Below are positions 9,843 to 21,580 of a stretch of 57,589 bases of DNA, piece after piece. The position numbers were made by a program, and so were the translations under genes. This DNA is from Ectocarpus siliculosus (taxonomy: Eukaryota; Sar; Phaeophyceae; Ectocarpales; Ectocarpaceae), in the NCBI GenBank assembly GCA_000310025.1, contig FN649726.1, positions 299,434 through 357,022 of the forward strand, given 5' to 3'. The notes beneath the pieces were generated by a model. That model did not search any database. It worked only from the letters and a program-made list of their open reading frames with translations, and was not told where the DNA came from. Positions within the stretch are counted from its first letter, which is position 1, and each line of letters starts with the position of its first letter.

Positions 9843-12800
9843 GTGTCTCTAGCAAGATCACAGCAGAGCCTGACACCACTTTGCATGCGGAAATGCGTGG
9901 TGGGAAGGAAGAGACACCATAGCAGGCCATCAGCTGCTAAAGCAATGCCTCCATTATGGGGTCGGCCCACAACAACCGGTGCAGTTCGAACCGCACAGCG
10001 GTGCAACGGCACGAGCACTCGCAGCAGCGGCAGGTTGCCCACCACCAACGCTAGCTGCAAGCACCAGATGAGCGCCAGCAGCCGCAGTTGCCGTACTGGC
10101 TACTTTGCAACCGACAGCAGCCGCTGCACGAGTCACAGCCGCGGCTTCAGCAGCAGAAGTCTGTTGGCGTTGATCATGCTCGGGACGGTAATTGCGCCGC
10201 ATCCGCGTAGTTCAAACTGGGGCTTTGGTGTGGTGGGAGCTTCGGGTATTACTAGCGCACCTGACCTCGCAGCAGATCGGGGCGTGGAATCAACCCTTGG
10301 CGAGGAAGGTGGAGGAGAGGAATGGGCAAACCATGCCACCGGCGACTCATCCAGAATGGATGCTCCGGGCTTCACAACGGCAACAAAGGCGCTCACGTAC
10401 CGAGCTCTCTCGGCAGTCCACCCGGACGGCCTCAATGGCCTCACCATCGAGAGCATCCGAGAGAGCTGCCCCTTCGCCCAGGAGCCCGACTCGCCCCAGG
10501 CCGACGACTTCTGGGACCATAGCCTCAGCAACGCGATCATCAGCCTGGGCCCCCCGGACGAGGCCTCCGGCATGAGCGCCAGGGACATCTACGACGTCCT
10601 CGACGGTGTCGGCACCATCCTAACCTGCTGCCCGGGCCTGCTGCTGGACCCGGCAGAAGCAGGCGCCTCCGCGGACAGCGACAGCAGCAGCAGCGGTAGC
10701 AGCAGCAGCGGTAGCAGCAGCAGCGGTAGCAGCAGCAGCGGTAGCAGCAGCAGCAGCGGTACTCGCCCGGCGCTTCGAACCTGCGGTCTGCTGGGCGTCA
10801 GCATCGAGGGTACCTCCGGCTTGGCCGCCGCCGCCGCCGCCGCCGAGGAAGAAGATCTAAACGGCAGCGAGCGGGGCAACGTTGGGTTCGAGCTCACGGT
10901 GATATTCTCCTCGGTTCTCAGGGCCGCGCGCCTGCCCTCCGTCGCTCTCGACGCGCTCCACGGAGCGGCAGGGCTCACGATGACGGACAGGCAGAGAGCG
11001 GCCTGGGAGACCGAGAGGGCTCTGGTGTGGCTGCAGCTGGGTAGGGTCGGGGAGGCCGTTGTCGGGCTCAAGAGCGCGCTTGGCTGGGACGCGGGGGACC
11101 TCCGGGTGCTGCAGCCGTTGGGCGCGGCTCTTGTGGCTCAGGGGTCCGTGGCGGAAGGTGGGTTGGGATTCTCGGCCCGGGTCGAAACAGATTGGGGAGG
11201 GGACTTTTCTTGTTGGTGTGGTCATCTTGCCTCGCCTACACCTGGAAGTAGCGTGTAGAAGGGAGAGAGCACTACATGGGCCGAAACACCGGCGAAGACT
11301 GTACCGTGAGGAGTCAAGACTTTGTCAAGAGACTCGTAGGCTTGTCCACAGCAGCTGGCTCGGTGGCCACCGTATAGAAGGAGTCAGGGCCAGTCTTAAT
11401 ACGGACAGGCAATGAACGGGGCCTCCTCTTGAACCGCTGTGATCCGATCCCTTTGCTGGACGTCGTTTACAACCGCATCATGCTGGTGTCGTGGTGTAAA
11501 GCAAACCAGCTACCTTCGCGTTCAAGCCCCCCCCCCCCAATACACCTTCCCGTCTTGGCAGGCTTTCGCTACCTGCGGGAGGCTGCCGAGCTGCAAAAGA
11601 GCAGGATCGCCACCGTATTCGAACAGATCGTCCGGAACCAGGGGTTGGATCCTTCAGTCTTGGAGACGAAGAATCGAAAGGTGTGTCGAAAGCGGTACAA
11701 ACTAGCCAAGTCTTCCAGAGGGCTGTCTGTGGAGAGCCGCAGTGATCTCGAAACAGGATTTTACTTGTGGCCGTTCTCGTCAGGTTTAGGGGGATGCGGA
11801 AGTTCAAGGGGAGAGGAGAGGTTGTTTTTTCATCGACTGCTGTTTTGTGAAGCCTTTGGTGGTGGTCTGCATGTCGGATTCTGTCCGCCTTAGTCGCGAC
11901 AGAAATTTCTAGTCTGACGCCCGACAATAGCTCATGTCAGTCAACCCCCCAGGTTGCGTGCTTCAGTGTTAGCGTTGCCACCTCAATGTTGACCCCGACC
12001 ATGGGGTGCTTCATTTCGCATCTGACGATTTTGATTCCGATCCATGGCCTTGACCCCCGGTGTCGAGGTGCTTCATTTCGTATCTGGTGACTTTGACTCT
12101 GGCCCATGGCCTTGACCCCAAATGTCGAGGCGCTTCATGTCGCATCTGGTGATTTTGACTCCGGCCCATGGCCTTGACACCCATGTTCCTCTGTCCGTCG
12201 AAACGAACCAAGGAGGTGCTGGTGACCCAGCGGAACTGGATGGCGATGTTCCTGGGATGGGCTCTGCAAGGGAAGTGGAAGAAGCTCGGCGGTTCGGTGC
12301 ACGTGCTCCGAAGGGTGGACAACTTCTTGAGGAGGCATTTTTCGGCAGACTCCGAGGTACGGCGGTACTGTAGCGGGTAGCGGCGGTGACAAATAGTCTA
12401 TTATATGATGGTTTCTCAAGTTGGTGCGTCCGTCCTGTCGTGGTTCAGTACCTTTTGCTGGTGTTGGCACGCTGGGTGAAGTGTCAGCTCGCGCGTCATT
12501 CCGGGGTTGGCGTGCCGTTAGCGGTGCAAGGTTACGATGACACCCACGTTGTGGTCCCTCCGCCGTTCTCTCTCAGATTTCCTTCATGCTTGGTCGAGAG
12601 CTCTCTAAGCGCGGGTTCCAGAAGGAGTCTTGGCACTACCTCACCAGCGCGGCGGCACCGTGGAACAGACAGGTACATTGCGTACGGATACCTCCAGGGG
12701 GCGGCGGGGGGCGGGGGGGGGGGGCACGACGCCGTTGTGTTTTCTGCAAGCCCTTGAGTGCTACCAACTCATCCTTTGCCTGAGGTCGGCGGTTGAGGTG

Positions 12801-15254
12801 GATATATCGTCTGCAACCGTCACGGGTCGCGAGGATGCACCGACCACAGATGCCATTTTCTCGCCCGTCCGCGACTATCTCGGTCCGGTATCCACGGTGG
12901 TTTCGCAAGTTGTACGTTGAATGCCACGCCCCTTTCTTTCCAACAAGCACTTGGTCATGGTCATCCAACGACTCCCCCTCCGCGCGCTCGCCGATCTACG
13001 TTCATCTTCAAATCACGTACATGCATGTGCACGCAGATTTACCGGATCCGATCAGCCCTGTCAATCCCGACCGTGGCAAGCAGCGAGCAGGACCTCGCGC
13101 TAGCCATGGCAGCCCTGGAGGGTTGGTTAAGGCGCCAGGAGCCCCCTGTCGAAGACCCGCCGGAAACCGCTCGGCGTCACGGCCACCGCACCACCACCAC
13201 CAGCAGCAGCAGTAACGGTGGTGGTGACTTCGAGACGCCCTTGTCGACCTGCTCGTTCGGGGCGTTAAACTATCCCGACGTCGCGTTCGACAGCCTCCCG
13301 CTGCTGGCGTTCGCGGACCACCGGTACCCGCGTCGAAATCGCGGCGGTTTCGAAGCCGTCGACGCCGATTATCGCCGCTCTCCTGCGGGCGGGGGCGGCG
13401 ACAAGGACGAGGGTGTGCCGCCGCGGGGGGTCAGTGGCGAAGTCGACGGAGACGCCTGGAGAAAGCCGGGGTTGGCGGGCCGATCGGCATGGAAGGGGTT
13501 AGACGAGAACGGAGAGGACGACGCTGATAGGATGTCCCTCTACGGGCCGATCGGACGGCTGTTTGGGAGGCTCTGTCCCGACCTCGGGGCCTTCGTGGCT
13601 CCCTGGTTGGACCGATACGGCGGGGCCTCCAGCCTGGCTCCGGAGGCGGACGGGGGGCTCCGCGGAGAGGCGGACGGGAGGGTCAGGGTAGCTTTCGTGT
13701 CGTCGCGGTTCGGGAACCACGCCACGACCAAGGCACTAGCCGCGCTCATGCGTTTGCTTCCCCGGCAGCATTTTGAGGTGAGGAGGGGTAAGGGTGTGCA
13801 GCTCTCTGCGTTCGCGAGAGATGAAGGGCTGGCGACGACAAATGCGACTCAACGTGATGTATATCTACCGTTCGGCGTTTTTTGGGTGGCTTTTTCTGTT
13901 GAGCTGTCTGTAATAGTGTAACCTCGAGGGCTATTCTGCCTTTTTTCTTCTTTTCCCTCAGGATATTATTTCTATTTTGTGTGTTTTCTCTCTCCTGGAG
14001 GTATGATTCTGGATGAAACCGCTACTGTTGTACACCTTGAAAACCTCGCACTTAACTGCTGTACGAAAGGTGATTCTGGGGTCATGGCCGACGCCTTCCG
14101 ACGACTGGACCGAGGAGCACGTGCTCGGGAGCACCGAGAGCCGTTCCGCCAACCTCGTGTTCAACCGCACCGCCTCCCTCCAGAAGCTGGCACATAGGCG
14201 GCCGGATGTGGTGGTCTTTGCCGACGCGCCTTTCGACGCAAAGACCTACTTCTTGGCGTTCGGGAGGGTGGCACCCGTCCAGGCAAGAGGTTAATATTCG
14301 TTTGTATGACGGCGATCGATGATGCGTGCGGAGGCGCGTGTTGCATCCTTTGTGTTTTTAGGCTTGAACTGGACCTCTGCTTTGGACTCGACGACCTTAA
14401 CTCTGCGTGACTGCTGCTAATCTGGTAATTCGCCCCGCTTTCCGCCTTTAAAGGCACAACCCCAGCCCATCGCACGTCCTCTATAGTACCCATTCCTTGT
14501 TGTCGCGACATACGCTATCCTGTACGCAACTCTCCAATTTCATGTCGAGCAAGCTCAAGACGTACCGCAAGCCGACCGCCTAAAAATGTAAAACAAAGAG
14601 GGGGGGGGGGGGGGGGGGGCGCAACCGCAACCGCAACCGCTACAATTGTTCCGCCCTCTCATCGACGCCCTCCACGCCACCTCCGTCGCTGCTCCTCGTG
14701 TGTATACCACTACCGTTCGCTCAGATCGCCCTTTGGGGCCACGCTCCGACGCTCGGCATCGGCTCGATCGACTACTACGTTGTCCCCGAACCCCTTGTCG
14801 CGGACGCCTGGCTGGGAGACGACGAACTCCAGAAGGCGAGAGACTCGACATGCGAGGGGGAAGCAATCGACGACGAAGAGGAGGACGATTTCCTCTTCTG
14901 GGAACGTCCGGCCGGGCCTGATGGCAGTGGAAGCGACGGCGGCATGAAGCACCGGGGGGTGCGCCACGGGAGTGACGCTACCGCCAGTGACGGAGGGGGT
15001 GGAGGGGGTGTTAGCGGTAGGCACAGGAATGACGCCTGGCAAGGTCGGAGAGACCCGCCGAGGAGCTTCGTGTTTCCGGAACCCCCGACAAGAGATTACG
15101 CGGGGCCCCCGCTCGATCCGTTTGATGATGACGGTAACGGCGAGGAACCACGGAACGCGTTCCGGTGCCGAAACGGATTACCGCCGAGAGCGGGGGGGTC
15201 GGGGCCGGCGACGGGGGCGGTGGACCCTGAGAAGAAAGTCGGACAAACGTCTGG

Positions 15255-15286
<32 letters not shown>

Positions 15287-18200
15287 CGGGGCCGGGGCCG
15301 GGCGTAGAAGCAGGGGGAGGTAGAGCGGGGAGTGCAGGCCGTAGCGGGATGCGGCTGAAGGTGGGCATGGCCGCGGCTGCGGAAATGGAAGGGGCAGAGG
15401 AGGACTATGACGACTATGACGACGATGACGACGACATGAACCTGTACGGCATATTTACCGATGACGGCGACCTCGTGGAGTACGAGAGCCTGGTGGCGAC
15501 GCTGAAAGAGAGGGGCAAGGGGCGGGAGGAGCTGGAGCGAATCGTGAGCGCGCTCCTGGACGAACAGGCGCTCCTGGACGAGCAGGAGGAAGAGGGGGGA
15601 GACGCGAATGGGGACGAGGGGGGGTGGTGGCCGGAAGAAGGCCGAGAACGAGGCGACGACAGTGTTGCTACGAAGAATCAGCACGGACAACATTATCCGT
15701 ACGGCGGCGACGTCGAGAGGAGTGCCCGGATCCACCAGCATGCGCGGAGCAGAGCCGCACGAGACGATGCCCAGAACGGTGCAGCGAAGAGCCCCGCCAG
15801 GTCGCGACAGGAGGAGATCCTGAGGAGGCACGTGATAGGCCCCGGGCGCTTGATCATCGGCGGAGAGGAAGTCGATGTCGGGTACTCGAACGGCGGCGGC
15901 GGCGACGGCGACAACATTTTCGGCGGAAGAGGCACATACGCCGATGATTTCGACGAAGATGATGACGACCAAGGGGTGTACGAGGACGGCCTGTTCGTGG
16001 ACGAATACGGCCGCGTCTTCGACGGCGAGGTGTTTGTGGACGACTTCGGCGAAGGTTTCGATGGCGAGCTGTACGTGGACGACTTCGGTGATGCCTTCGA
16101 CGGGGTCTATGAGGGTGTTCTCTACGATGATGACGACGTCGAGGGGGACGGGGGAGGCGTCTATTTCTTCAGGAACGGTGACAAGCCGCTGGGCGATGAT
16201 GGAGGCTTCGCGGATGACGATTATTTCCAAGAGCACTACTACGACGGTGGTGACAGGGGCTGCGATAGGAGCAGCGGCGATTGGCCACGCCCGTGGGCCG
16301 GTGTCGACTACGCCGAGACGGTGGAAGAGCAAGTGGTTTTCTTGGAGAGCTTGGGCGCGTTTGTGCAGCCTCCCGGGTGGGGGGGGCGGCTCGGCAGTGG
16401 ACGGCTGGCGAGGCTTGCGGACGCTTCGGAGATGAGACGAAGGTGAGATAGAATGCTTGTAGTCTTTTCGCCCAAGAAACGAAAGTGATAAGTTTGTGAG
16501 CACTTGCACCGCCGCCTGCATCTTGTTGCGCCGTCCTGCCCAAATTAATTGTTTGAACACAGCCCCACCGTTGAGAAACACGTCGTGATCAAGGTGCGAA
16601 CCTGTTGCGTTGCAGGACCACAAGAGGAAACATGCTTTTTTGGTACTGATATGTTCTTTGCCGCCCGTCGCCGCCTAGCGAAAAAGCACGCAGTCGCCTT
16701 GGGCAGATGAGCTCATGACTTTGAGAAAATTGACCCCTGGGCGTGGTTGGTACAGTATCGTACTTTGCTCTCGCGGCACGTGTTGCATTGCAACTCCCTG
16801 TCTTCTTTTACCAATGCTCGCCGTTACCCTTGCCCCCCTTTCCCCAGGCACCTGTTGCCGGAGATGTCGTACTTGGCGGTGCTGCCCATCCCGGTATACC
16901 ACTTCCACCCGGAGTTCGATGTAGCCGTGGGCATGCTTCTCGAAAGGTGATGACAACGACATTTTCCCCGACCCGACGCTGGATGCCCAGCGTCCACACA
17001 GATGGGTAGTTTTCGAGGCGACATTTGATGTCCAGCGTTGGAAAGAGATGGGTAGCTCTCGAGCACAATGTTAGGCGGCGCTCTTTGCCACATTGAGTGC
17101 GTGAGCTCCGGTGCCGTTGCGTACGTTTGGCGGCAGCGTGCGGGTTAAATGCCGGACGCCGTTCCTTTGCCAGGAACAGTCAGGATGTTATGTTCATGCG
17201 CAGAGTTCGGACGAGGGAGGGAAAGCATGAATTGTTCAAGCGCACGCTCTCGGTGCAGCCGTACGCCCAAGGCAGGCGGTTGTGGGTGTTTGCCTCAGGC
17301 CATCAACTAAGAAACACGATGGCGCCCAGCATCTCCAGGCGCCCCTCCACACCGTAGATGACATGACACAAGATACCACGCCCCCTGGACCGATTTTCAA
17401 AGCTCGATTCCTCCACGACGAAGAGGATGCATCAATCGCATGACACGGTTTCGGAAAGCTCTCCTCTCTCTTGAAAAGACGGTCCCAACGCCGCCGTTTT
17501 CGGCACCGCCGTTCGTTTTGCTGTGGAGTCGTCGAGCTTTGAAAATTGGTCCAGGGAGTGCGATATATCTTATCTAGTCCACCTATGGTTCCCGCGGGCA
17601 TATAGTTGGGGTGTACTCGATGTCCTCTGTTCGGGCTATTCACGGCCGCCGAGCATGATCTTGGCCCCCCCTCCCCAACTCGGTGAACGATTGGGAATCG
17701 GTGATCGGTCCTGTGGTAACAATGCTCCGTCATTTTCGAGGACGCGTGGTCAAAAGTAGTGACAGTGAGGTGCAACTTGTGCCACCCATGAACTTATCTG
17801 GGCCGTTTACAGCGAGCCCCTGCCGACTCTCGACCTCTTGACTGTGCTTTGCAAACTCGCAGGCACCCTTCGATCCACGTGGTGGTGGTGGTTGAGGAAA
17901 CCACCGCGGAGGCGTTGAGGACGGAGGGGGAGTTCTACCAGCACGACCACCTGCAGTACGCCTCGCCCCCCCTGTGGACGGAGAAGCTGCGCTCTCGTCT
18001 TGCTGCTCGCGTGGGCGAGAACATCTGGTGAGGGTGGTCGTCACCGACCGGTATCTGTGTTGCCCACGGCATATATCAATCTATACGGTATATACCAGAC
18101 CCCCCCTCCTCCCCCTGTCGTGAGGTTGAGGTTGTCGTTACCGTTTGTTGGTGTTGTTGCACGGGGCGTTATGAGCCTTGTGATGGGTGCATCTCGGAGG

Positions 18201-21200
18201 AAGCGATTCTATCGAGGCTATGGGTTTCTCCTTCTAGTTTAGTTTCTCTTGGTCTGTTGTTGGTGTGGTGTGTTTGGCAGCGTGTGGACGCTGCTTGCAG
18301 AGAAGAGAAAATGCCGTCCAACAAGCCCCCTTTCTGTTTGCCCCGGTAGGGCTTCTGTAGGAAGGTTAAAACTTATTTCTAAAAGTATTATTTGACGCAG
18401 GTACACAACCCATCGGGTATTGCTCTGGGCGGCATGTTGTGCGTGTCTGCACGCAGGTCGACGTTCGCCGCACGTGCGCCTCTCTGGCGCCAGAAGTCGT
18501 AGCGTACATACCATGGTTACATGAACTGTTTGTGCACGGAGCATCCTACTCCAAAGGCGCAATGCAGAGGTTCAGTACCGTACGAGGCGGAGAGAGAGAG
18601 ATGGCACCCCCCCTAGACCGATTTCCAAAGCTCGATTCGATTGCTCGACAACCAAGATTGTCTGTACCGTACCGTGTACCGTACCGTGGTATTCCGTAAG
18701 AGTCGGAGAGATGGCACCCCCCTAGACCGATTTCCAAAGCTCGATTTGATTGCTCGACAACCACGATTTTCTGTACCGTACCGTATACCGTACCGTGGTA
18801 TTCCGTAAGAGTCGGAGAGATGGCACCCCCCTAGACCGACTTTCAAAGCTCGATTGCTCCACAACCAAGATTGTCCGTACGTACCGTATACTGTACCGTG
18901 GTATTCCGTAAGAGGCGGAGAGATGCCACCCCCCCCTAGACCGATTTCCAAAGGTCGATTCGATTGCTCCACAACCAAGTGGGTGCGGAAAGAGCTCGAT
19001 ACATTTACGTAAAGCCCTCGCCAAGATGTTTCCAAACCCACCATTTTTGGTGTTGGCACATGCTTGCTTGTGGAGCAATCGAGCTGTGAAAATTGGTTCA
19101 AGGGGGGTGCCATATCTCCGCTTCTTACGGTAGGTTAGCCACTCTTTCTAGGAGCTTGGCTTTTTGAACTTACGCATGCTGATCAACCATGCATTCCTCA
19201 AACGTAGCATCAAAACGCCTCCACTCCGTCTGTCTGTTCCGGGGGCACCGTGGTATCGCATCACTGTCGGACAAAGGCGGGTGCACCTCCTCCCTCCGGT
19301 GGACTCGTGGGACTACTTCGCCATCCTCGGGGTGGCGGACGTGGTTCTGGACCCGTTTCCCGTTGGCAACCTTCACGCCGCCGTGGACGCCTTCGCCCTT
19401 GGAACTCCGGTGGTAACCCTGCCCTCTCGGCAGAGAGCGGGGGCTAGGTGGGTGCAGAAGGAACACCGATGCGCCACAACAAGGATGATTTGGAGGCGCT
19501 TCACGTTTGGCCAAATGGTTGTTGGTTGGTGCTACGGGTATGAGGAAAGCGCGTCGCCGTGTAGGTGTGGGGTGTAGATGGTGTCCAACATGTTGGGTGG
19601 AGGGGTTTGAGAACAAGGCCGGCGTGCCGTGGAACTACCAGCTATTATGGTGCGTGTTGAACCGACACCAGTGAATTTGGTTCACGTGGAATACGAGAGC
19701 AAGTCCTTCGGCTCGTTCGGCGGTGAAATGTGTCTCTCGATAATGTGGACGTTGGGGTGTGCAGGTGCGCCGAAGAGACTTTTTTTTGTTACTCTTGAGT
19801 GTCGAAAAGTATGTAATCTTTTTCCGGTGGTTCTACTCAAAACTGTAAAGAGTTACGTTGTTCTTTGCTCCTATCCAAAGGTGGGCTGCAGCGGCGATGC
19901 CTAAGTGGGGTAGCAAACCTTGTGACAATGGGGGTGAGAGGTCCGACTTACTGCAAAACAATGATGACATCGATAAAAGTACCCGGATGTAAGTTGGTTA
20001 CTGTAACAGTACTTCGGGGGAGCAAGATGGACCCAGCGATTGGCGGCGGCGAGTCGAAACCAGCAATGCATGGTACGGGAACAAATGCATCCTTTCACGT
20101 ATTATCATTGCGCCCTCGAACGGTACCCCGGCACCTTTGCAATGCCCCTCAGGTACGTGCAGGCGCTGGCGAGCGATCTCGGGCTGCCGGCTAGCTGTTG
20201 CGCGGCGGCGACGCTGAGCCACTACGTCGATCTCGCGGCAAGGCTCTGCTTAGACGAGGTGAGGCTTAAAGGGAGGACGCGGGGCTCTACACCAGTAGGC
20301 GACGCGTCGCAATCACTCACGCAGCAGCGCTGTGTCCGCCGCGGTGCGCTGCGGCGGCCGTCCGCGCTGCGTATGTCTTCTTCTTTCGACCTAGAATTCT
20401 GGCTAGAACAGCAGCACGCGCTACTTCTTCCATCGAAGGTGGCCGTAAAAGGCGAACTGTAATTGCTCTCCCCCCCCCCCCCTCCCACCCCCCCCCGGTG
20501 TTTACCATCGGGGTTGGGTTTTCGTCGCTTGGCAACGACGTTGTAAAACAAGCCCCCCGCTCGGTGTTTGCCATCGGGATTGGGTTTTCGTCGCTTGGCA
20601 CCGACGTTGTAAAACAAGCCAATTCACTTCGTGAACTCGACAACCAGGTTACCGTTTTTTTTTTTTTACCTCGTTTTTTTTTTTGGCGGTAACCATAATG
20701 GTGGTCGAGTAGATCATGTTGTGCGGGGTCGAGAACCCTCCTTCCGCGCAACGGGGGATGATCGCACCACGTTGTGTTAAAATGGTCAAGCTTCCTCGAG
20801 GCAGTTACACAGTGCTTACAACTGTCTCTGGAAGTGAAAGCACCAGAAAATAAATTAAGTCATACGTAGCTGTCATCCGTACGCAAGGAAGTAAGCACAA
20901 GATGCCGAACACCCTTAGCAGGATGCAGCTCACCCTTCATGCGACTCGCCAAATACCTCACGGCGCTTCGCGCTTGGTGATGTGAGAGCCTGGTCCGGTG
21001 AGAACCCGGCGTGCTCCGTCCCGGCTTTGTAGGGATGCGAGGTCAATGGTCAAACGACTACGGCATGCACGACTATGAGTACACCCCCCCCCCCTCCCCA
21101 TCTCTTATCGGTCCTCTGATGCAGGAATGGGCCGACGAGGTATCGGACATCCTCTACGCCGTCAGGGACTGGGTTTACCTCACCCCGGAGGCGCCACGGG

Positions 21201-21580
21201 AAAAACCGCACGACCGGAGGCCTCCACAACCCCAAGCGGATCGATTCTCCGTGGACGACCACAGCCAAAGCGCACGAGAAGGATGCGGCGGTGCAGACGG
21301 CGCTGACCCTCCTCGCGCTGTCCGGAGGGGCGGGCGGTACTCGGCCTGGGCTCGAGGGCGACGGCACGTCCAAGAGTGGGCCGGATTCTTGTGGAGAGTG
21401 AGCAGGCCGGGCGTTCCGGCAGAGTTTCCCGTGGACTTGCGGCAGGAGGGTGGGGCTACGCGTAGTCAATACTGTTCCGCAGGGAGGCGGCCAAACGCGT
21501 GCGGTTCCTGTGCGGCGAGGCGGAAGGCGGAGAAACGCGCTGCGGCGGCGGCGGGGGCGGCGGGGGCGGCGGCGGGATGA
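9843..21580 (+). CDS. GT41-family (OGT/SPINDLY-like) glycosyltransferase with a large acidic insert
   Basis: Exons joining in phase: 9843-11157, 11562-11680, 12213-12356, 12577-12672, 13037-13777, 14070-14282, 14725-16442, 16848-16946, 17863-18027, 19277-19447, 20153-20258, and 21125 onward. The N-terminal part has TPR-like helices (RALVWLQLGRVGEAVVGLKS). The catalytic part follows GT41 order: VAFVSSRFGNHATTKA, PDVVVFADAPFD, APVQIALWGHAPTLGIGSID, VFLESLGAFVQPP, LPIPVYHFHPEFDVAV, HPSIHVVVVVEET, WDYFAILGVADVVLDPFPVG and GTPVVTLPSRQRAGARYV. Family members move GlcNAc or fucose onto Ser/Thr of nuclear and cytosolic proteins. A Ser/Gly repeat lies at about 10677-10760, and an insert of about 485 residues interrupts the catalytic domain. 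Relative to OGT, the phosphate-contacting Lys and Thr-Thr positions appear to be His and Ala-Ala. The intron after 14282 appears to start with GC. The true start codon and the last exon's end are uncertain; 21580 is the end of the open frame. Confidence 0.82.
10677..10760 (+). repeat. 15-bp coding microsatellite (Ser4-Gly)n
   Basis: The unit AGCAGCAGCAGCGGT is repeated about five times in frame in the first GT41 exon and encodes a Ser/Gly linker before the TPR-like region. Confidence 0.9.
12006..12185. repeat. 62-bp tandem repeat, three copies, in GT41 intron 2
   Basis: Units start at 12006, 12068 and 12130, each with GTGCTTCATTTCGCATCTG-like and CCCATGGCCTTGAC words. The array runs to about 28 bases before the next acceptor (12212). 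Confidence 0.9.
14283..14724 (+). other. GC-AG intron 6 of the GT41 gene
   Basis: The exon ends GTCCAG and the intron starts gcaaga, which matches the relaxed GC-donor consensus (CAG|GCAAG). The acceptor is gctcag. Joining gives APVQ|IALWGHAPTL in phase 0, exactly the continuous GT41 motif. A 20-base G-run (14600-14619) lies within the intron. Confidence 0.75.
15988..16130 (+). repeat. In-frame degenerate repeat in the acidic insert
   Basis: About 14-residue units read LFVDEYGRVFDGE, VFVDDFGEGFDGE, LYVDDFGDAFDGV and a shortened YEGVLYDDD. Each is an aromatic-Val-Asp-Asp/Glu-aromatic-Gly core with FDG. They lie at the end of the acidic GT41 insert, just before the catalytic sequence resumes. 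Confidence 0.85.
17371..17571. mobile_element. MITE-like element, copy 1 (family B), in GT41 intron 8
   Basis: The terminal inverted repeats are about 48 bp. The left end has CTGGACCGATTTTCAAAGCT, and the right end, reverse-complemented, has CTGGACCAATTTTCAAAGCT. The interior is about 100 bp with TTTTCGGCACCGCC, also found at 41420. No coding capacity. Confidence 0.75.
18590..18905. repeat. Tandem array of family-B terminal repeats
   Basis: Three direct units of about 105-110 bp start near 18598, 18709 and 18817. Each runs GAGATGGCACCCCCC, CTAGACCGATTTCCAAAGCT, TGCTCGACAACCA, then a GTACC-rich tract and GTGGTATTCCGTAAGAG. They are amplified copies of the left end of the element at 18906-19130. 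Confidence 0.85.
18906..19130. mobile_element. MITE-like element, copy 2 (family B), in GT41 intron 9
   Basis: The left end (18906-18979) and the reverse complement of the right end (19069-19130) both read CCGTAAGA(G/A)GCGGAGA then GCACCCCCC, a CCAATTTTCA/CCGATTTCCA block and CGATTGCTCCACAA. The inverted ends are about 65-70 bp. The next GT41 exon begins 146 bases downstream. Confidence 0.8.
20496..20620. repeat. 66-bp tandem repeat, two copies, in GT41 intron 11
   Basis: Direct units at 20496 and 20562 (CGGTGTTTACCATCGGGGTT and CGGTGTTTGCCATCGGGATT) both end GTTGTAAAACAAGCC. They follow a long C-run at 20470-20496. Confidence 0.9.
21002..21093 (+). repeat. Dispersed repeat R1, best-preserved copy
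   Basis: The most complete copy: GAGAACCCGGCGTGCTCCGT, CCCGGCTTTGTAGGGATGCG, GGTCAATGGTCAAACGACTA, CGGCATGCACGACTATGAGT, then a C-run. The run ends about 32 bases before the acceptor of the last recognised GT41 exon (21125) and may supply its pyrimidine tract. Confidence 0.8.

Noticed and set aside
15178-16623. 481-codon - strand open frame
   Set aside because: Antisense shadow of the acidic GT41 exon (Asp/Glu codons read as Val/Ile/Leu on the complement).
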